From Sphingomonas yantingensis (GTDB lineage Bacteria > Pseudomonadota > Alphaproteobacteria > Sphingomonadales > Sphingomonadaceae), in contig NZ_JACIJJ010000001.1 of the NCBI RefSeq assembly GCF_014199325.1, positions 992,001 to 1,056,000 of the forward strand: DNA of 64,000 nucleotides, written 5' to 3'. Numbering within the stretch: the first letter of the stretch is position 1; each line of letters begins with the position of its first letter. This document shows positions 56,287 to 64,000 of the stretch, piece by piece. The notes beneath the pieces are model-generated. The model was not told the origin of the DNA. It saw nothing but the letters and a program-made list of their open reading frames with translations, and ran no database searches. A program made the translations under genes and the position numbers.

Positions 56287-57156
56287 TTGGGTATCACCTC
56301 GTCCGGCGGCTTCCTCGTGCCGCAAAGCCTTCGGATGCGGATCTTCGCGATCTGCTTCATCGGCACGCATATCCCGCTGCTCAGCTTCGTCGCGCGCGAG
56401 GCGATTCGGGGGCAGGTGGCGTGGGGCGATATCGGCATCCTGCTGGTCGCGACGCTGATCGGCACGGCCGGTGCGCTCTATGGCATCCATGCGCTGCTCT
56501 CGCCGCTCAAGCTGTCGATCGAGGGCGTCACGTCGATCGGGCGGGGCGAGCCGGTCAAGATCGGTTCCATCGCCGGCCCCGACGAGATCAGCGAGCTGTT
56601 GCGCCGGGTGAACGAGGCGGCGGCGTCGGTGCATTCGCGCCTGTCGATGCTCGACCAGGCCGCGCACCGCGATCCACTGACCGGCCTGCTCAATCGCCGC
56701 GGTTTCTTTGCCGAGATCGACCCCTTGTTCGCGGCGCATATCGGCGGGGCGTTCGCAATCCTCGATCTCGACCGATTCAAGGCGATCAACGACCGCTTCG
56801 GCCATCCGGCGGGCGATCAGGTGCTGCGCGACTTCGCCAATCGCCTCAGCGCCACCTGTCCGCGCGACGCGATCGTCGCACGGTGGGGCGGGGAGGAGTT
56901 CGTGGTCTACTTCCCGCGCACGGACGAGGCCGCCGCCAGGGCGACGCTGGATGCGATGCTGGCGGGCATTTCCGACAGCCCGGTCGGACCGCCGGGCCTG
57001 CCGCCCGTGACGTTCTCGGCCGGGCTGGTGGAGGCGGGCAGCGAGCCGATCGAGCGGACCGCCGAGCGCGCTGACGCCGCGCTCTATGCCGCGAAGGGTG
57101 CCGGCCGAGCGCAGGTGCTGGTCGAGCGGGATCTGGTCGCGCGCGCGGGGGAATGA
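56287..57156 (+). CDS. Membrane diguanylate cyclase (GGEEF)
   Basis: 289 residues. Two membrane helices (about 17-36 and 46-68) and a HAMP-like linker precede the GGDEF domain (about 122-285): DPLTGLLNRRGFF, FAILDLDRFKAIND and the active-site WGGEEF. The inhibitory I-site RxxD is absent: the equivalent stretch before the active site is PRDAIVARW, so product feedback seems missing. The start is a TTG at 56287; a later ATG (56335) is possible. Confidence 0.88.
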   Translation: MGITSSGGFLVPQSLRMRIFAICFIGTHIPLLSFVAREAIRGQVAWGDIGILLVATLIGTAGALYGIHALLSPLKLSIEGVTSIGRGEPVKIGSIAGPDEISELLRRVNEAAASVHSRLSMLDQAAHRDPLTGLLNRRGFFAEIDPLFAAHIGGAFAILDLDRFKAINDRFGHPAGDQVLRDFANRLSATCPRDAIVARWGGEEFVVYFPRTDEAAARATLDAMLAGISDSPVGPPGLPPVTFSAGLVEAGSEPIERTAERADAALYAAKGAGRAQVLVERDLVARAGE

Positions 57157-57286
57157 CTCATCTTCCTCTCCGGAACGGGGAGGGGGACAGCCGCAGGCGG
57201 TGGAGGGGGCGGGCCACCGGCGATGCGCTCGCGGCCGCCCCCGTCCGTCACGCTGCGCGTGCCACCTCCCCCTGACGGGGGAGGAT
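57157..57286. repeat. Intergenic GC repeats after the diguanylate cyclase
   Basis: 130 bases of GC-rich palindromic modules: CCTCTCC-ggaac-GGGGAGG near 57171-57192 and the perfect 8-bp stem CCTCCCCC / GGGGGAGG (57265-57284, 4-base loop). They separate two convergent genes and resemble the tract at 52782-52966, so they are dispersed intergenic repeats. No gene found. Confidence 0.6.
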
Positions 57287-57964
57287 TCAGGTGACTGGCG
57301 GCACCGTGTGCAGGCGGGGGAATACCGCCTCGACCGGCTTGGTGTCGGGCAGGATATAGACATAGCCGCCCTTGCGCCGGAAACCGGGCGCGAGCTGCTG
57401 CGCATAGAAGCCGCGCGGCACGTTGATGCAGCCGAAGGTGATGCGGTTGTCCTCGGGCGTCGGCGACAGCATCCGCTCGCGCCGCTTTTCCTTTGCGCCC
57501 GCGTCGGCAGGAATGGGGTGCAGCGCCACTGAAGTCGCATAGTCGACCCACAGCACTCGCTGCCCCGCCACCGGCAGCCCAAACTTCGCGAGATAGCGAC
57601 CCGCCGGCGTCGTCTTTTCCGCCGGGCCGAGGTCGGCGAGTTTCTTCGTGCCGACGCCGGGGGAGGCTTCGTCCCCCGCCATGATGCCGATCAGCACGGG
57701 GACGGCGGCCACCTGCTTGCCCTTGCCGTCGAACATGAAGAGCGCGGCGTTCACCTTGTCGACGATCGCATAGGGCAGGCCGCGATTGTCGCCGGACGTG
57801 CCAACCCAAGCGGCGACGCGTGCGACCTCGGGCGAGGGAAGGATCGGCACCTCGACCTTTGCCGCGACGGGCGCCTTGGGCTTCGCTTTCGGCTTCTTCT
57901 TGGTCTGGGCGTCGGCGGGCGCGATCAGGGCGAGTGCCATCAGCGGCAGGATCAGGGTCTTCAT
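57287..57964 (-). CDS. L,D-transpeptidase family protein (YkuD-like)
   Basis: 225 residues with signal peptide MKTLILPLMALALIAPADA. The catalytic region has ALHPIPADAG and ITFGCINVPRGFY, the YkuD-type His ... GC[IV]N signature with catalytic Cys, in a family that cross-links peptidoglycan stems or anchors proteins. The Phe before GC and the Lys-rich insert between the His and Cys are somewhat unusual. Start at 57964; 58000 is a less likely alternative. Confidence 0.8.
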   Translation of the reverse strand: MKTLILPLMALALIAPADAQTKKKPKAKPKAPVAAKVEVPILPSPEVARVAAWVGTSGDNRGLPYAIVDKVNAALFMFDGKGKQVAAVPVLIGIMAGDEASPGVGTKKLADLGPAEKTTPAGRYLAKFGLPVAGQRVLWVDYATSVALHPIPADAGAKEKRRERMLSPTPEDNRITFGCINVPRGFYAQQLAPGFRRKGGYVYILPDTKPVEAVFPRLHTVPPVT

Positions 57965-58044
57965 GGCAGCACTCAAGAAAAAGGCCGGCCCTCCTGTCAA
58001 GGAAGGCCGGCCGAAACAGGCCGTGTCAGGCGATCAGGGGGCGA

Positions 58045-58356
58045 TCAGTGACGCGGACGGCGCGCGGGGCGCTGCTCGACGGTGGTCAGGCGCTGCTCGG
58101 CGCTGTCGACGCGACCGGTCAGCTGGTCGATGCGCTGGCCGTTCTGCTGCGCCTGGCCCGAAGCCGCCTGTGCCTCTGCCAGCGCCTGCTTGGCGGTACC
58201 ATCGGTCTGCTGCAGCTGCGTCTCGATCGTGGCGACGCGCTCGCTCACGGGCGCGATCTGCTCACGCACATACTTCTTGGTGGCGCAGCCGCTGACGCTG
58301 ACGGCGCCGGCCAGCACGGCGATGGCGAGGAGGGGCTTGGACGCAAGTACGGACAT
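58045..58356 (-). CDS. Small coiled-coil lipoprotein
   Basis: 103 residues. Signal peptide and lipobox VSGC (Cys24), then a near-continuous heptad-like region (EQIAPVSERVATIETQLQQT ... QRIDQLTGRVDSAEQRLTTV) rich in Gln and Ala. The basic end (RPARRPRH) could bind the cell wall or nucleic acid. This layout resembles Lpp-like structural lipoproteins. No enzymatic motif. Confidence 0.75.
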   Translation of the reverse strand: MSVLASKPLLAIAVLAGAVSVSGCATKKYVREQIAPVSERVATIETQLQQTDGTAKQALAEAQAASGQAQQNGQRIDQLTGRVDSAEQRLTTVEQRPARRPRH

Positions 58357-58505
58357 CGGAAACCTTTCGAAATGAAACCGCTCTACGCGTGAGAGCCCGA
58401 GCGGCTGCGGTCGGGCAATCCGTCATCTGACCGGACGTGCTACTTCTCCGGCCAGTCGAAATCACGAAACGACAGGGCTCGGAACGGGGGCGTTCCGTCG
58501 CAGGC

Positions 58506-59051
58506 TTACTTCTTTCGTTTCGGCTTCGACTCGGCGAACGGGTCGAGGGGAATCGTGTCGTCGGTCGCTGGACGGGCCGCCGGGCCAGCTTTCGAAGCCG
58601 CAACGCAGCGCTTCAGCTCGGCGATCGCGGCCCCGGTGCCCTCCAGCGTAAGCCGCTCTACCGGCGTGTTGCCGCGGAAGATTGCGAGGCTGGTGGCGGC
58701 GGCGAATTGTCCGGGGAACTTTGCATCGAACGCCGCGACGAACCCCTGCTTGCCGCCCGAGGCGAGGCCGATCGCCGGCTGTTTCGGCAAGCGGCGGTTC
58801 GACAGGCGATAGTCGAGCGTCAGCCGGTCCTGCGGCTTGATCGACCAGTTCGCGTTGAGCAGCGTCAGCCGGTTCGACCCATCGGCGGACAGGCCGAACA
58901 ACAGCGTCGTGTCGCCCTCGCGCGGATAGATGCGCGTCATGAAGCAGCCGTCGCCGTCGCGCGCGGCGGTGATCTTCCATTCGCCGATGTCGCGGGTGGT
59001 ATAGCCCTGGGCAGGGGCGGCAAGGCTTATCAGGAGGAGGGATGCGATCAT
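58506..59051 (-). CDS. Exported hypothetical protein
   Basis: 181 residues. A signal peptide (IASLLLISLAAPAQG) is followed by a mainly beta domain: GEWKITAARDGDGCFMTRIY, LTLLNANWSIKPQDRLTLDY and NRRLPKQPAIGLASGGKQGF, and a charged tail (AESKPKRKK). Two Cys could form a disulfide. I do not recognise the family; the segment around ATSLAIFRGNTPVERLTLEG occurs in several sphingomonad exported proteins. Confidence 0.7.
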   Translation of the reverse strand: MIASLLLISLAAPAQGYTTRDIGEWKITAARDGDGCFMTRIYPREGDTTLLFGLSADGSNRLTLLNANWSIKPQDRLTLDYRLSNRRLPKQPAIGLASGGKQGFVAAFDAKFPGQFAAATSLAIFRGNTPVERLTLEGTGAAIAELKRCVAASKAGPAARPATDDTIPLDPFAESKPKRKK

Positions 59052-59064
59052 GGGTCCTTCTCGA

Positions 59065-59292
59065 TCACGGACGCTGGCGCGATGCAAGCAACAGGCCGGC
59101 GGCCAGCTGGATGGCGGCATAGGCGCGGCGGCGGTTCGGGTGGCCGCGAAACGGCGCAACGAGCGTCTCGGCACCCATCGCATCCGCCTCCCACAAAGCG
59201 ACGTGGCGCCGCGGCTGCAAGAGTCCCAGCAGGCCGTCGCCGATCATGAAGGTCGCGGCCATCTCGCCGGCTCTTCCCTTCCAGTTCGCCAT
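59065..59292 (-). CDS. Small hypothetical membrane-associated protein
   Basis: 75 residues. AAAGG lies 8 bases before the ATG. Two moderately hydrophobic segments (about 10-27 and 56-70, YAAIQLAAGLLLASRQ) frame an Arg/His-rich middle. No family recognised. It lies 13 bases upstream of the exported hypothetical gene on the same strand, so they may be cotranscribed. Confidence 0.6.
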   Translation of the reverse strand: MANWKGRAGEMAATFMIGDGLLGLLQPRRHVALWEADAMGAETLVAPFRGHPNRRRAYAAIQLAAGLLLASRQRP

Positions 59293-59373
59293 GTTCGCGC
59301 CCTTTCACACTTCGTTACGAAACCAACGCGCGAGCGGGACATTCGTTTTCCGAGGATTCAAGACGGAGACATC

Positions 59374-60516
59374 ATGATCGACACGGTGGCCGACGACATG
59401 CCGACCGCCGCGCCCGCCCCGGCGCGAAAGCTGCTCGACAAGCACATCCTGCCCGCATGGTCGCTGGCGATGCCGATCCTCGGCGCCATCGCGATCGTGA
59501 TTTCGCTTGCGAAAATGGGATCGTTCGGTGTCGCGGCGGCGGGCCTCATCCTGATCGGCGCGGTCGTCGCGGCGGTGCATCATGCCGAGGTCGTGGCGCA
59601 CCGGGTGGGCGAGCCGTTCGGCACGCTCGTCCTCGCCGTCGCGGTGACGGTGATCGAGGTGTCACTCATCATCTCGCTGATGACCTCGGGCGGGGGCGAT
59701 GCGGCGACACTGGCGCGCGACACGGTGTTCGCGGCGATCATGATTATCCTCAACGGCATCGTCGGCATCTGCCTGCTCGTTGGCGGCGTCCGGCATCACG
59801 AGCAGGCGTTCGGGCTGAAGGGCGTGAGCGCCGCCCTGTGCGTGCTGGCGGCGATGGCGACGTTGAGCCTGATCCTGCCCAACTACACGCTGTCGGCGGC
59901 GGGGCCGTTCTTCACGACCTCACAGCTCATCTTCACCGCTTGTGTCTCGCTCGCGCTCTATGCGACGTTCGTGCTGATCCAGACGGTGCGGCACCGCGAC
60001 TATTTCCTGCCCGCCGGGGATACCGGCGAGGACGAGGACAGCCATGCCGAGCCGCCGACCAATGCACAGGCGCTGGTGGCGTTCGGGATGCTGGTCCTAG
60101 CGCTGATTTCGGTCGTGCTACTCGCCAAGGCGCTGGCGCCGACGCTGGAGGCCGCGGTGCTGGGCGCGGGCCTGCCGATCGCGCTGGTGGGCGTCGCGAT
60201 CGCCGCGCTGGTGCTGGCACCGGAGAGTTTGGCGGCGGTCAATGCGGCGCGGCGCAACCGCCTTCAGACCAGCCTCAACCTCGCGCTGGGGTCGGCATTG
60301 GCGACGATCGGGCTGACGATCCCCAGCGTGGCGATAGCATCGCTGTACCTCGAACTGCCGATCGCGCTCGGCATCGACGCGCGGGAGATCACGCTGCTCG
60401 CGCTGTCGATGATCGTCGCGGTGCTGTCGCTGGGTACGGGGCGGACGACGGTGCTTCAGGGCGTCGTCCATCTCCTCATCTTCGCGACGTTCCTGTTCAC
60501 GACGATCGTGCCCTAG
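59374..60516 (+). CDS. Calcium/proton antiporter (ChaA-like)
   Basis: 380 residues, about 11 membrane helices. The two conserved CaCA repeats are seen: GEPFGTLVLAVAVTVIEVSLI and, in the second half, NLALGSALATIGLTIPSVA, with acidic Glu residues for ion binding. It exports Ca2+, Na+ or K+ in exchange for protons. GGAG lies 5 bases before the ATG. Its end overlaps the convergent M1 gene by 20 bases. Confidence 0.9.
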   Translation: MIDTVADDMPTAAPAPARKLLDKHILPAWSLAMPILGAIAIVISLAKMGSFGVAAAGLILIGAVVAAVHHAEVVAHRVGEPFGTLVLAVAVTVIEVSLIISLMTSGGGDAATLARDTVFAAIMIILNGIVGICLLVGGVRHHEQAFGLKGVSAALCVLAAMATLSLILPNYTLSAAGPFFTTSQLIFTACVSLALYATFVLIQTVRHRDYFLPAGDTGEDEDSHAEPPTNAQALVAFGMLVLALISVVLLAKALAPTLEAAVLGAGLPIALVGVAIAALVLAPESLAAVNAARRNRLQTSLNLALGSALATIGLTIPSVAIASLYLELPIALGIDAREITLLALSMIVAVLSLGTGRTTVLQGVVHLLIFATFLFTTIVP

Positions 60517-62209
60517 CTTCCTGCATCCGCTCGTAGGCGGGCAGGCGGCGGAGGACGCGCATCATCGGGTCGATCGTGACCGCCGCGCCAGCGGGGACGG
60601 CGATGCTGCCGCGGCTATTAGTCATCGGCAGCTTCTCGATCCGGCCGTCCACCTCGACCTCGACAGGCAGCGGGAAAGGCTTGCCGCCCGGTACGCGCCA
60701 TTCGAGCGACAGGCGGCCGGGCGTGCGCGTCTCGACAAGGTCGGGGAGCGCTGCTTGGCGGAGATAGGCGTCGAGGAACCAGTCCATGTCGCGCCCCGTC
60801 ACCTCTCGAACGATCCGACGATATTCGGCGGTCGAGGTGTAGCGCGGTACGAAATCGCCCGGCTTCGGATCGGGGCGGCCATAGACGAGGCGGCGGGTGA
60901 TCTGCCCGAACGCCTTGTCGCCAACATACCCGCGCAGCGTGTGGAGCATCCACGCGCCCTTGAAATAGATGTCGCCGCCCGGCCCGTCCTTGTCGTTGTA
61001 GACCGCTTCCTCGTCGCGCGGCTGGCCCGAGACGATCGGATGGCGGTTGGCGACCCGCGCGCGCCCCTCGATCAACATTGCGATATAGCGGGCATAGCCT
61101 TCGCGGCGCAGGCCGTAGAGCGGCTGCATGTATTGCGCGTACCCCTCATGCAGCCAGAAATCGTCCCAGTTCGACACCGTCATCTGGTTGGCGAACCATT
61201 CGTGCGCGAACTCGTGATGGAACAGCCAGTCGAACCCCTCGGCCGACGGCTTGTAGCCGTTGCCATAGGCGTTGATCGTCTGGTGCTCCATGCCGAGATG
61301 CGGGGTCTCGACCACGCCCACCTTCTCCTCGGCGAAGGGGTAGGGGCCGACCTCGCGCTCGAAGAAGTCGATCGTCGGGCCGAACTCGGCAAACAGTCCG
61401 CGCGCTTTTTCGGCATTGCCTTTGAGGTGCCAGAAACGGAGCGGGATGTCGTTGCCATAGGCGCTGCGGTGCGTGCCCTTCATCTCCTCATAGGGGCCGA
61501 TGTTGAGCGCGATCGCGTAGGTGTTGGGGTTCTTGGCCCGCCAGTTCCAGCGGGTGCGGCCGTCGGGCAGCGTGTCGACGCCGACCAGCCGGCCGTTCGA
61601 CGGGGCCGACAGTCCCCTCGGCACGGTGATGTGCAGGTCGACGTTCTTCGGCTCGAACGTGGGCGCGTCGATGCACGGCCAGAACAGGTCGCAGCCCTCA
61701 CCCTGCACCGCGGTCGCGATCCAGGGTTCGCCGGTCGGCGCCTTCGACCAGATGAAGCCGCCGTCCCACGGCGCGCGCACCGCGACGTGCGGCGCGCCGC
61801 CATAGGCGATGCGCGCCGTCACCTTCGTGCCGGCCGCGACAGGACGGGGCAAGTCGATTGTCATCCGCCCCTCCGGATTCCGCCACGCGCCTTTCGCCAG
61901 CGCCCGCCCGTCGATCGCGATCGCGGCGACCGGCAGGTTGCGGTCGAGGTCGATGACGAGCTTGGTCAGCGGTGCCTTCGCGGTGAAGGTGAGGAGCGCG
62001 ACGCCGCTCAGCGCCTGTCGCTCGGGGAATATCTCGAACGACAGGTCGGCGGTTTCGAACGTCAGCTTCGCCTGTTCGGGGTCGATCGGCCCGCCCGACA
62101 GCGCGGTCTGCGCGGTGAGCGGCGGCTTGCCCGGATCGGGCGCGGCGGCGGTCAGCGCGAGTGCGACGAACGCCCCGGCGATCACCCGATTGATGGCTTG
62201 CGCGCGCAC
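60497..62209 (-). CDS. M1 family aminopeptidase
   Basis: 570 residues from a GTG at 62209, with signal peptide (AINRVIAGAFVALALTAAA). Zinc motif HHEFAHEWFANQ with the third ligand Glu in WLHEGYAQYMQ. The substrate-anchoring GAMEN motif is GMEHQ here (Asn to His). A cluster of beta-strands (100-260) and a helical end follow. An ATG at 62260 would overlap the divergent lon start, so the GTG is preferred. Confidence 0.88.
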   Translation of the reverse strand: MRAQAINRVIAGAFVALALTAAAPDPGKPPLTAQTALSGGPIDPEQAKLTFETADLSFEIFPERQALSGVALLTFTAKAPLTKLVIDLDRNLPVAAIAIDGRALAKGAWRNPEGRMTIDLPRPVAAGTKVTARIAYGGAPHVAVRAPWDGGFIWSKAPTGEPWIATAVQGEGCDLFWPCIDAPTFEPKNVDLHITVPRGLSAPSNGRLVGVDTLPDGRTRWNWRAKNPNTYAIALNIGPYEEMKGTHRSAYGNDIPLRFWHLKGNAEKARGLFAEFGPTIDFFEREVGPYPFAEEKVGVVETPHLGMEHQTINAYGNGYKPSAEGFDWLFHHEFAHEWFANQMTVSNWDDFWLHEGYAQYMQPLYGLRREGYARYIAMLIEGRARVANRHPIVSGQPRDEEAVYNDKDGPGGDIYFKGAWMLHTLRGYVGDKAFGQITRRLVYGRPDPKPGDFVPRYTSTAEYRRIVREVTGRDMDWFLDAYLRQAALPDLVETRTPGRLSLEWRVPGGKPFPLPVEVEVDGRIEKLPMTNSRGSIAVPAGAAVTIDPMMRVLRRLPAYERMQEARARSS

Positions 62210-62219
62210 CCCATATAGG
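62192..62219 (+). promoter_or_regulatory. Candidate lon promoter
   Basis: TTGATG (62192-62197), 16 bases, then TATAGG (62214-62219), 40 bases before the lon ATG. The CCCCAT beside the -10 also resembles an RpoH -10 element. It overlaps the first codons of the M1 gene on the other strand. Sequence match only. Confidence 0.45.
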
Positions 62220-62258
62220 CTGCAAGTGGTGCCCCCTTCGGGTGCCGTCGGAGAATAC

Positions 62259-64000
62259 ATGAAGTCCAGCTACCCCGTATTGCCACTGCGCGATATCGTC
62301 GTTTTCCCGCACATGATCGTGCCGCTGTTCGTCGGCCGCGACAAGTCGGTCGCCGCGCTCGAGGCCGCCATGGCCGACGACAAGATGATCTTCCTCGTCG
62401 CGCAGCTCGATCCCGCCAACGACGATCCCGGCCGCGACGACCTTTACGACACCGGCGTCACCGCCGAGGTGCTCCAGCTCCTGAAGCTGCCCGACGGCAC
62501 CGTTCGCGTGCTGGTAGGCGGGCGCGAGCGTGCGAACCTCGATACGCTGACGACCAACGACGGCTTCGTCCAGGCGACGGTCTCCGCAGTCGAGGAGAGC
62601 GAGGCTGATGGCACCGAGGTGCAGGCGCTGATGCGCTCGGTCGTCGACCAGTTCGAGAATTACGCCAAGCTCAACCGCAAGCTGCCCGCAGAAACTGCGG
62701 TGCAACTCGGTGAGTTGGACGATCCCTCACGCCTCGCCGATGCGGTCGCGGGCAACATCGCGGTCAAGGTCGCCGACAAGCAGTCGCTCTTGGTCGAAAC
62801 CGATCCGCGCAAGCGGCTGGAGATGGTCTTCGCCTTCATGGAGGGCGAGCTCGGCGTGCTGCAGGTCGAGAAGAAGATCCGCAGCCGCGTGAAGCGGCAG
62901 ATGGAGAAGACGCAGCGCGAATATTACCTCAACGAGCAGCTGAAGGCGATCCAGCGCGAACTCGGTAACGAGGGCGAGGAAGGCGAGGGCGACGAGCTCG
63001 CCGAGCTGACGCAGAAGATCGCGACGCTCAAGCTGTCGAAGGAAGCGCGCGCCAAGGCGCAGGGCGAGCTCAAGAAGCTCAAGACGATGGCGCCAATGTC
63101 GGCCGAGGCCACCGTCGTGCGCAATTATCTCGACGTGTTGCTCGGCCTGCCCTGGGGCAAGAAGTCGAAGCTCAAGAAGGATTTGGTCGAGGCCGAGAAT
63201 ATCCTGAACGGCGATCATTATGCGCTGGAGAAGGTCAAGGACCGGATCGTCGAGTATCTGGCGGTGCAGGCGCGGACCAACAAGCTGAAGGGGCCGATCC
63301 TGTGCCTCGTCGGCCCGCCGGGCGTCGGCAAGACGAGCCTGGGCCAGTCGATCGCCAAGGCGACGGGGCGCGAGTTCATCCGCCAGTCGCTGGGCGGCGT
63401 GCGCGACGAGGCCGAGATTCGCGGCCACCGGCGGACGTATATCGGCTCGCTGCCGGGCAAGATCGTCACCAACCTGAAGAAGGCCGGTGCGTCGAACCCG
63501 CTGTTCCTGCTCGACGAGATCGACAAGCTGGGCCAGGACTTTCGCGGTGATCCCGCCTCTGCGCTGCTCGAGGTGCTCGATCCCGAGCAGAACGCCAAGT
63601 TCAACGACCATTATCTCGAGATCGACATCGATCTGTCCGACGTGATGTTCGTGTGCACCGCGAACACGCTGAACCTGCCGCAGCCGCTGCTCGATCGGAT
63701 GGAGATCATCCGCCTCGAGGGCTATACAGAGGACGAGAAGGTCGAGATCGCCGAGCGGCACCTGATCGCCAAGCAGATCGACGCGCATGGCCTGAAGGAA
63801 GGCGAGTTCGAGCTCACCAATGCGGGCCTGCGCGACCTGATCCGCTATTACACGCGAGAGGCGGGCGTCCGCACGCTGGAGCGCGAGATCGCCAAGCTCG
63901 CGAGGAAGGCGCTGCGCCGCATCCTCGAGGGCAAGGCGGTGCAGGTCACGGTGACACCCGAGAACCTCCACGAGTTCGCCGGGGTACGGAAGTACCGCTT
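62259..64000 (+). CDS. lon: ATP-dependent protease La, cut by the window edge
   Basis: 580 codons from the ATG at 62259 run off the right edge. The N-terminal substrate domain ([20 protein letters not shown]) is followed by a coiled coil (residues 200-260) and the AAA+ domain with Walker [11 protein letters not shown] (about 350-360) and [13 protein letters not shown]. The Ser-Lys protease domain lies beyond. GGAG precedes the ATG by 5 bases. Lon degrades misfolded and regulatory proteins. Confidence 0.97.
   Translation, partial: MKSSYPVLPLRDIVVFPHMIVPLFVGRDKSVAALEAAMADDKMIFLVAQLDPANDDPGRDDLYDTGVTAEVLQLLKLPDGTVRVLVGGRERANLDTLTTNDGFVQATVSAVEESEADGTEVQALMRSVVDQFENYAKLNRKLPAETAVQLGELDDPSRLADAVAGNIAVKVADKQSLLVETDPRKRLEMVFAFMEGELGVLQVEKKIRSRVKRQMEKTQREYYLNEQLKAIQRELGNEGEEGEGDELAELTQKIATLKLSKEARAKAQGELKKLKTMAPMSAEATVVRNYLDVLLGLPWGKKSKLKKDLVEAENILNGDHYALEKVKDRIVEYLAVQARTNKLKGPILCLVGPPGVGKTSLGQSIAKATGREFIRQSLGGVRDEAEIRGHRRTYIGSLPGKIVTNLKKAGASNPLFLLDEIDKLGQDFRGDPASALLEVLDPEQNAKFNDHYLEIDIDLSDVMFVCTANTLNLPQPLLDRMEIIRLEGYTEDEKVEIAERHLIAKQIDAHGLKEGEFELTNAGLRDLIRYYTREAGVRTLEREIAKLARKALRRILEGKAVQVTVTPENLHEFAGVRKYR

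Overview
The window is a 64 kb stretch of GC-rich chromosome, almost certainly from a member of the Sphingomonadales (Alphaproteobacteria, Sphingomonas-like). The evidence is the protein sequences: an alphaproteobacterial-type ParC, a 570-residue ribosomal protein S1 with ihfB just downstream, an S16 and a trigger factor with long charged tails, a GreA/B-like protein overlapping a YpfJ-type metallopeptidase gene, a DUF4893 lipoprotein, and the pairing of 3-hydroxybutyrate dehydrogenase with a patatin. This is ordinary chromosome. I see no phage, insertion sequence, plasmid or CRISPR array. Both ends cut genes: a GGDEF(-EAL) gene on the left and lon on the right.

Layout. 1-8.4 kb: translation and secretion core (ffh-rpsP-rimM, a split tRNA-Leu, ihfB, rpsA), then a methyltransferase-GST pair. 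8.5-12 kb: a partial arginine-succinyltransferase catabolic operon (M20 hydrolase-astA-astB). 12-24.9 kb: parC, a GGDEF-EAL protein, a DUF1285-CoA Nudix-cca operon, a MarR regulator with a probable operator, malate synthase G, a cyclopropane-synthase homologue, photolyase and an HDAC-like deacetylase. 25-34.5 kb: rppH, an outer-membrane DUF481 protein, a TauE permease behind a leader ORF, aconitase, an HD-GYP phosphodiesterase, DUF4893, bdhA-patatin. 34.5-42 kb: ypfJ-greAB, an amidohydrolase operon, a periplasmic methyltransferase-like protein, a small stress-type membrane protein, mtgA and an orphan gspF. 42-47.8 kb: a five-gene operon with an EAL protein, a LysM lipoprotein, a Ser/Thr kinase with periplasmic sensor and HAMP, a TagH-like FHA protein and a PP2C phosphatase. 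48-64 kb: cytochrome c, queA-cyclophilin, sufE, tRNA-Leu(UAG), trigger factor, a glycosyltransferase, clpP-clpX, a diguanylate cyclase, envelope lipoproteins, an L,D-transpeptidase, a Ca2+/H+ antiporter, an M1 aminopeptidase and lon.

Two themes link the genes. The first is protein quality control: tig, clpP, clpX and lon lie within 13 kb. The second is c-di-GMP signalling: five GGDEF, EAL or HD-GYP proteins, one of them inside the kinase/phosphatase operon. The most striking single item is a group I intron interrupting the anticodon of a tRNA-Leu(UAA) gene at 3801-4126. The most system-like candidate is the 42.1-47.8 kb phospho-signalling operon, which resembles the regulatory module of type VI secretion but has no secretion genes in view and a kinase of unusual architecture.
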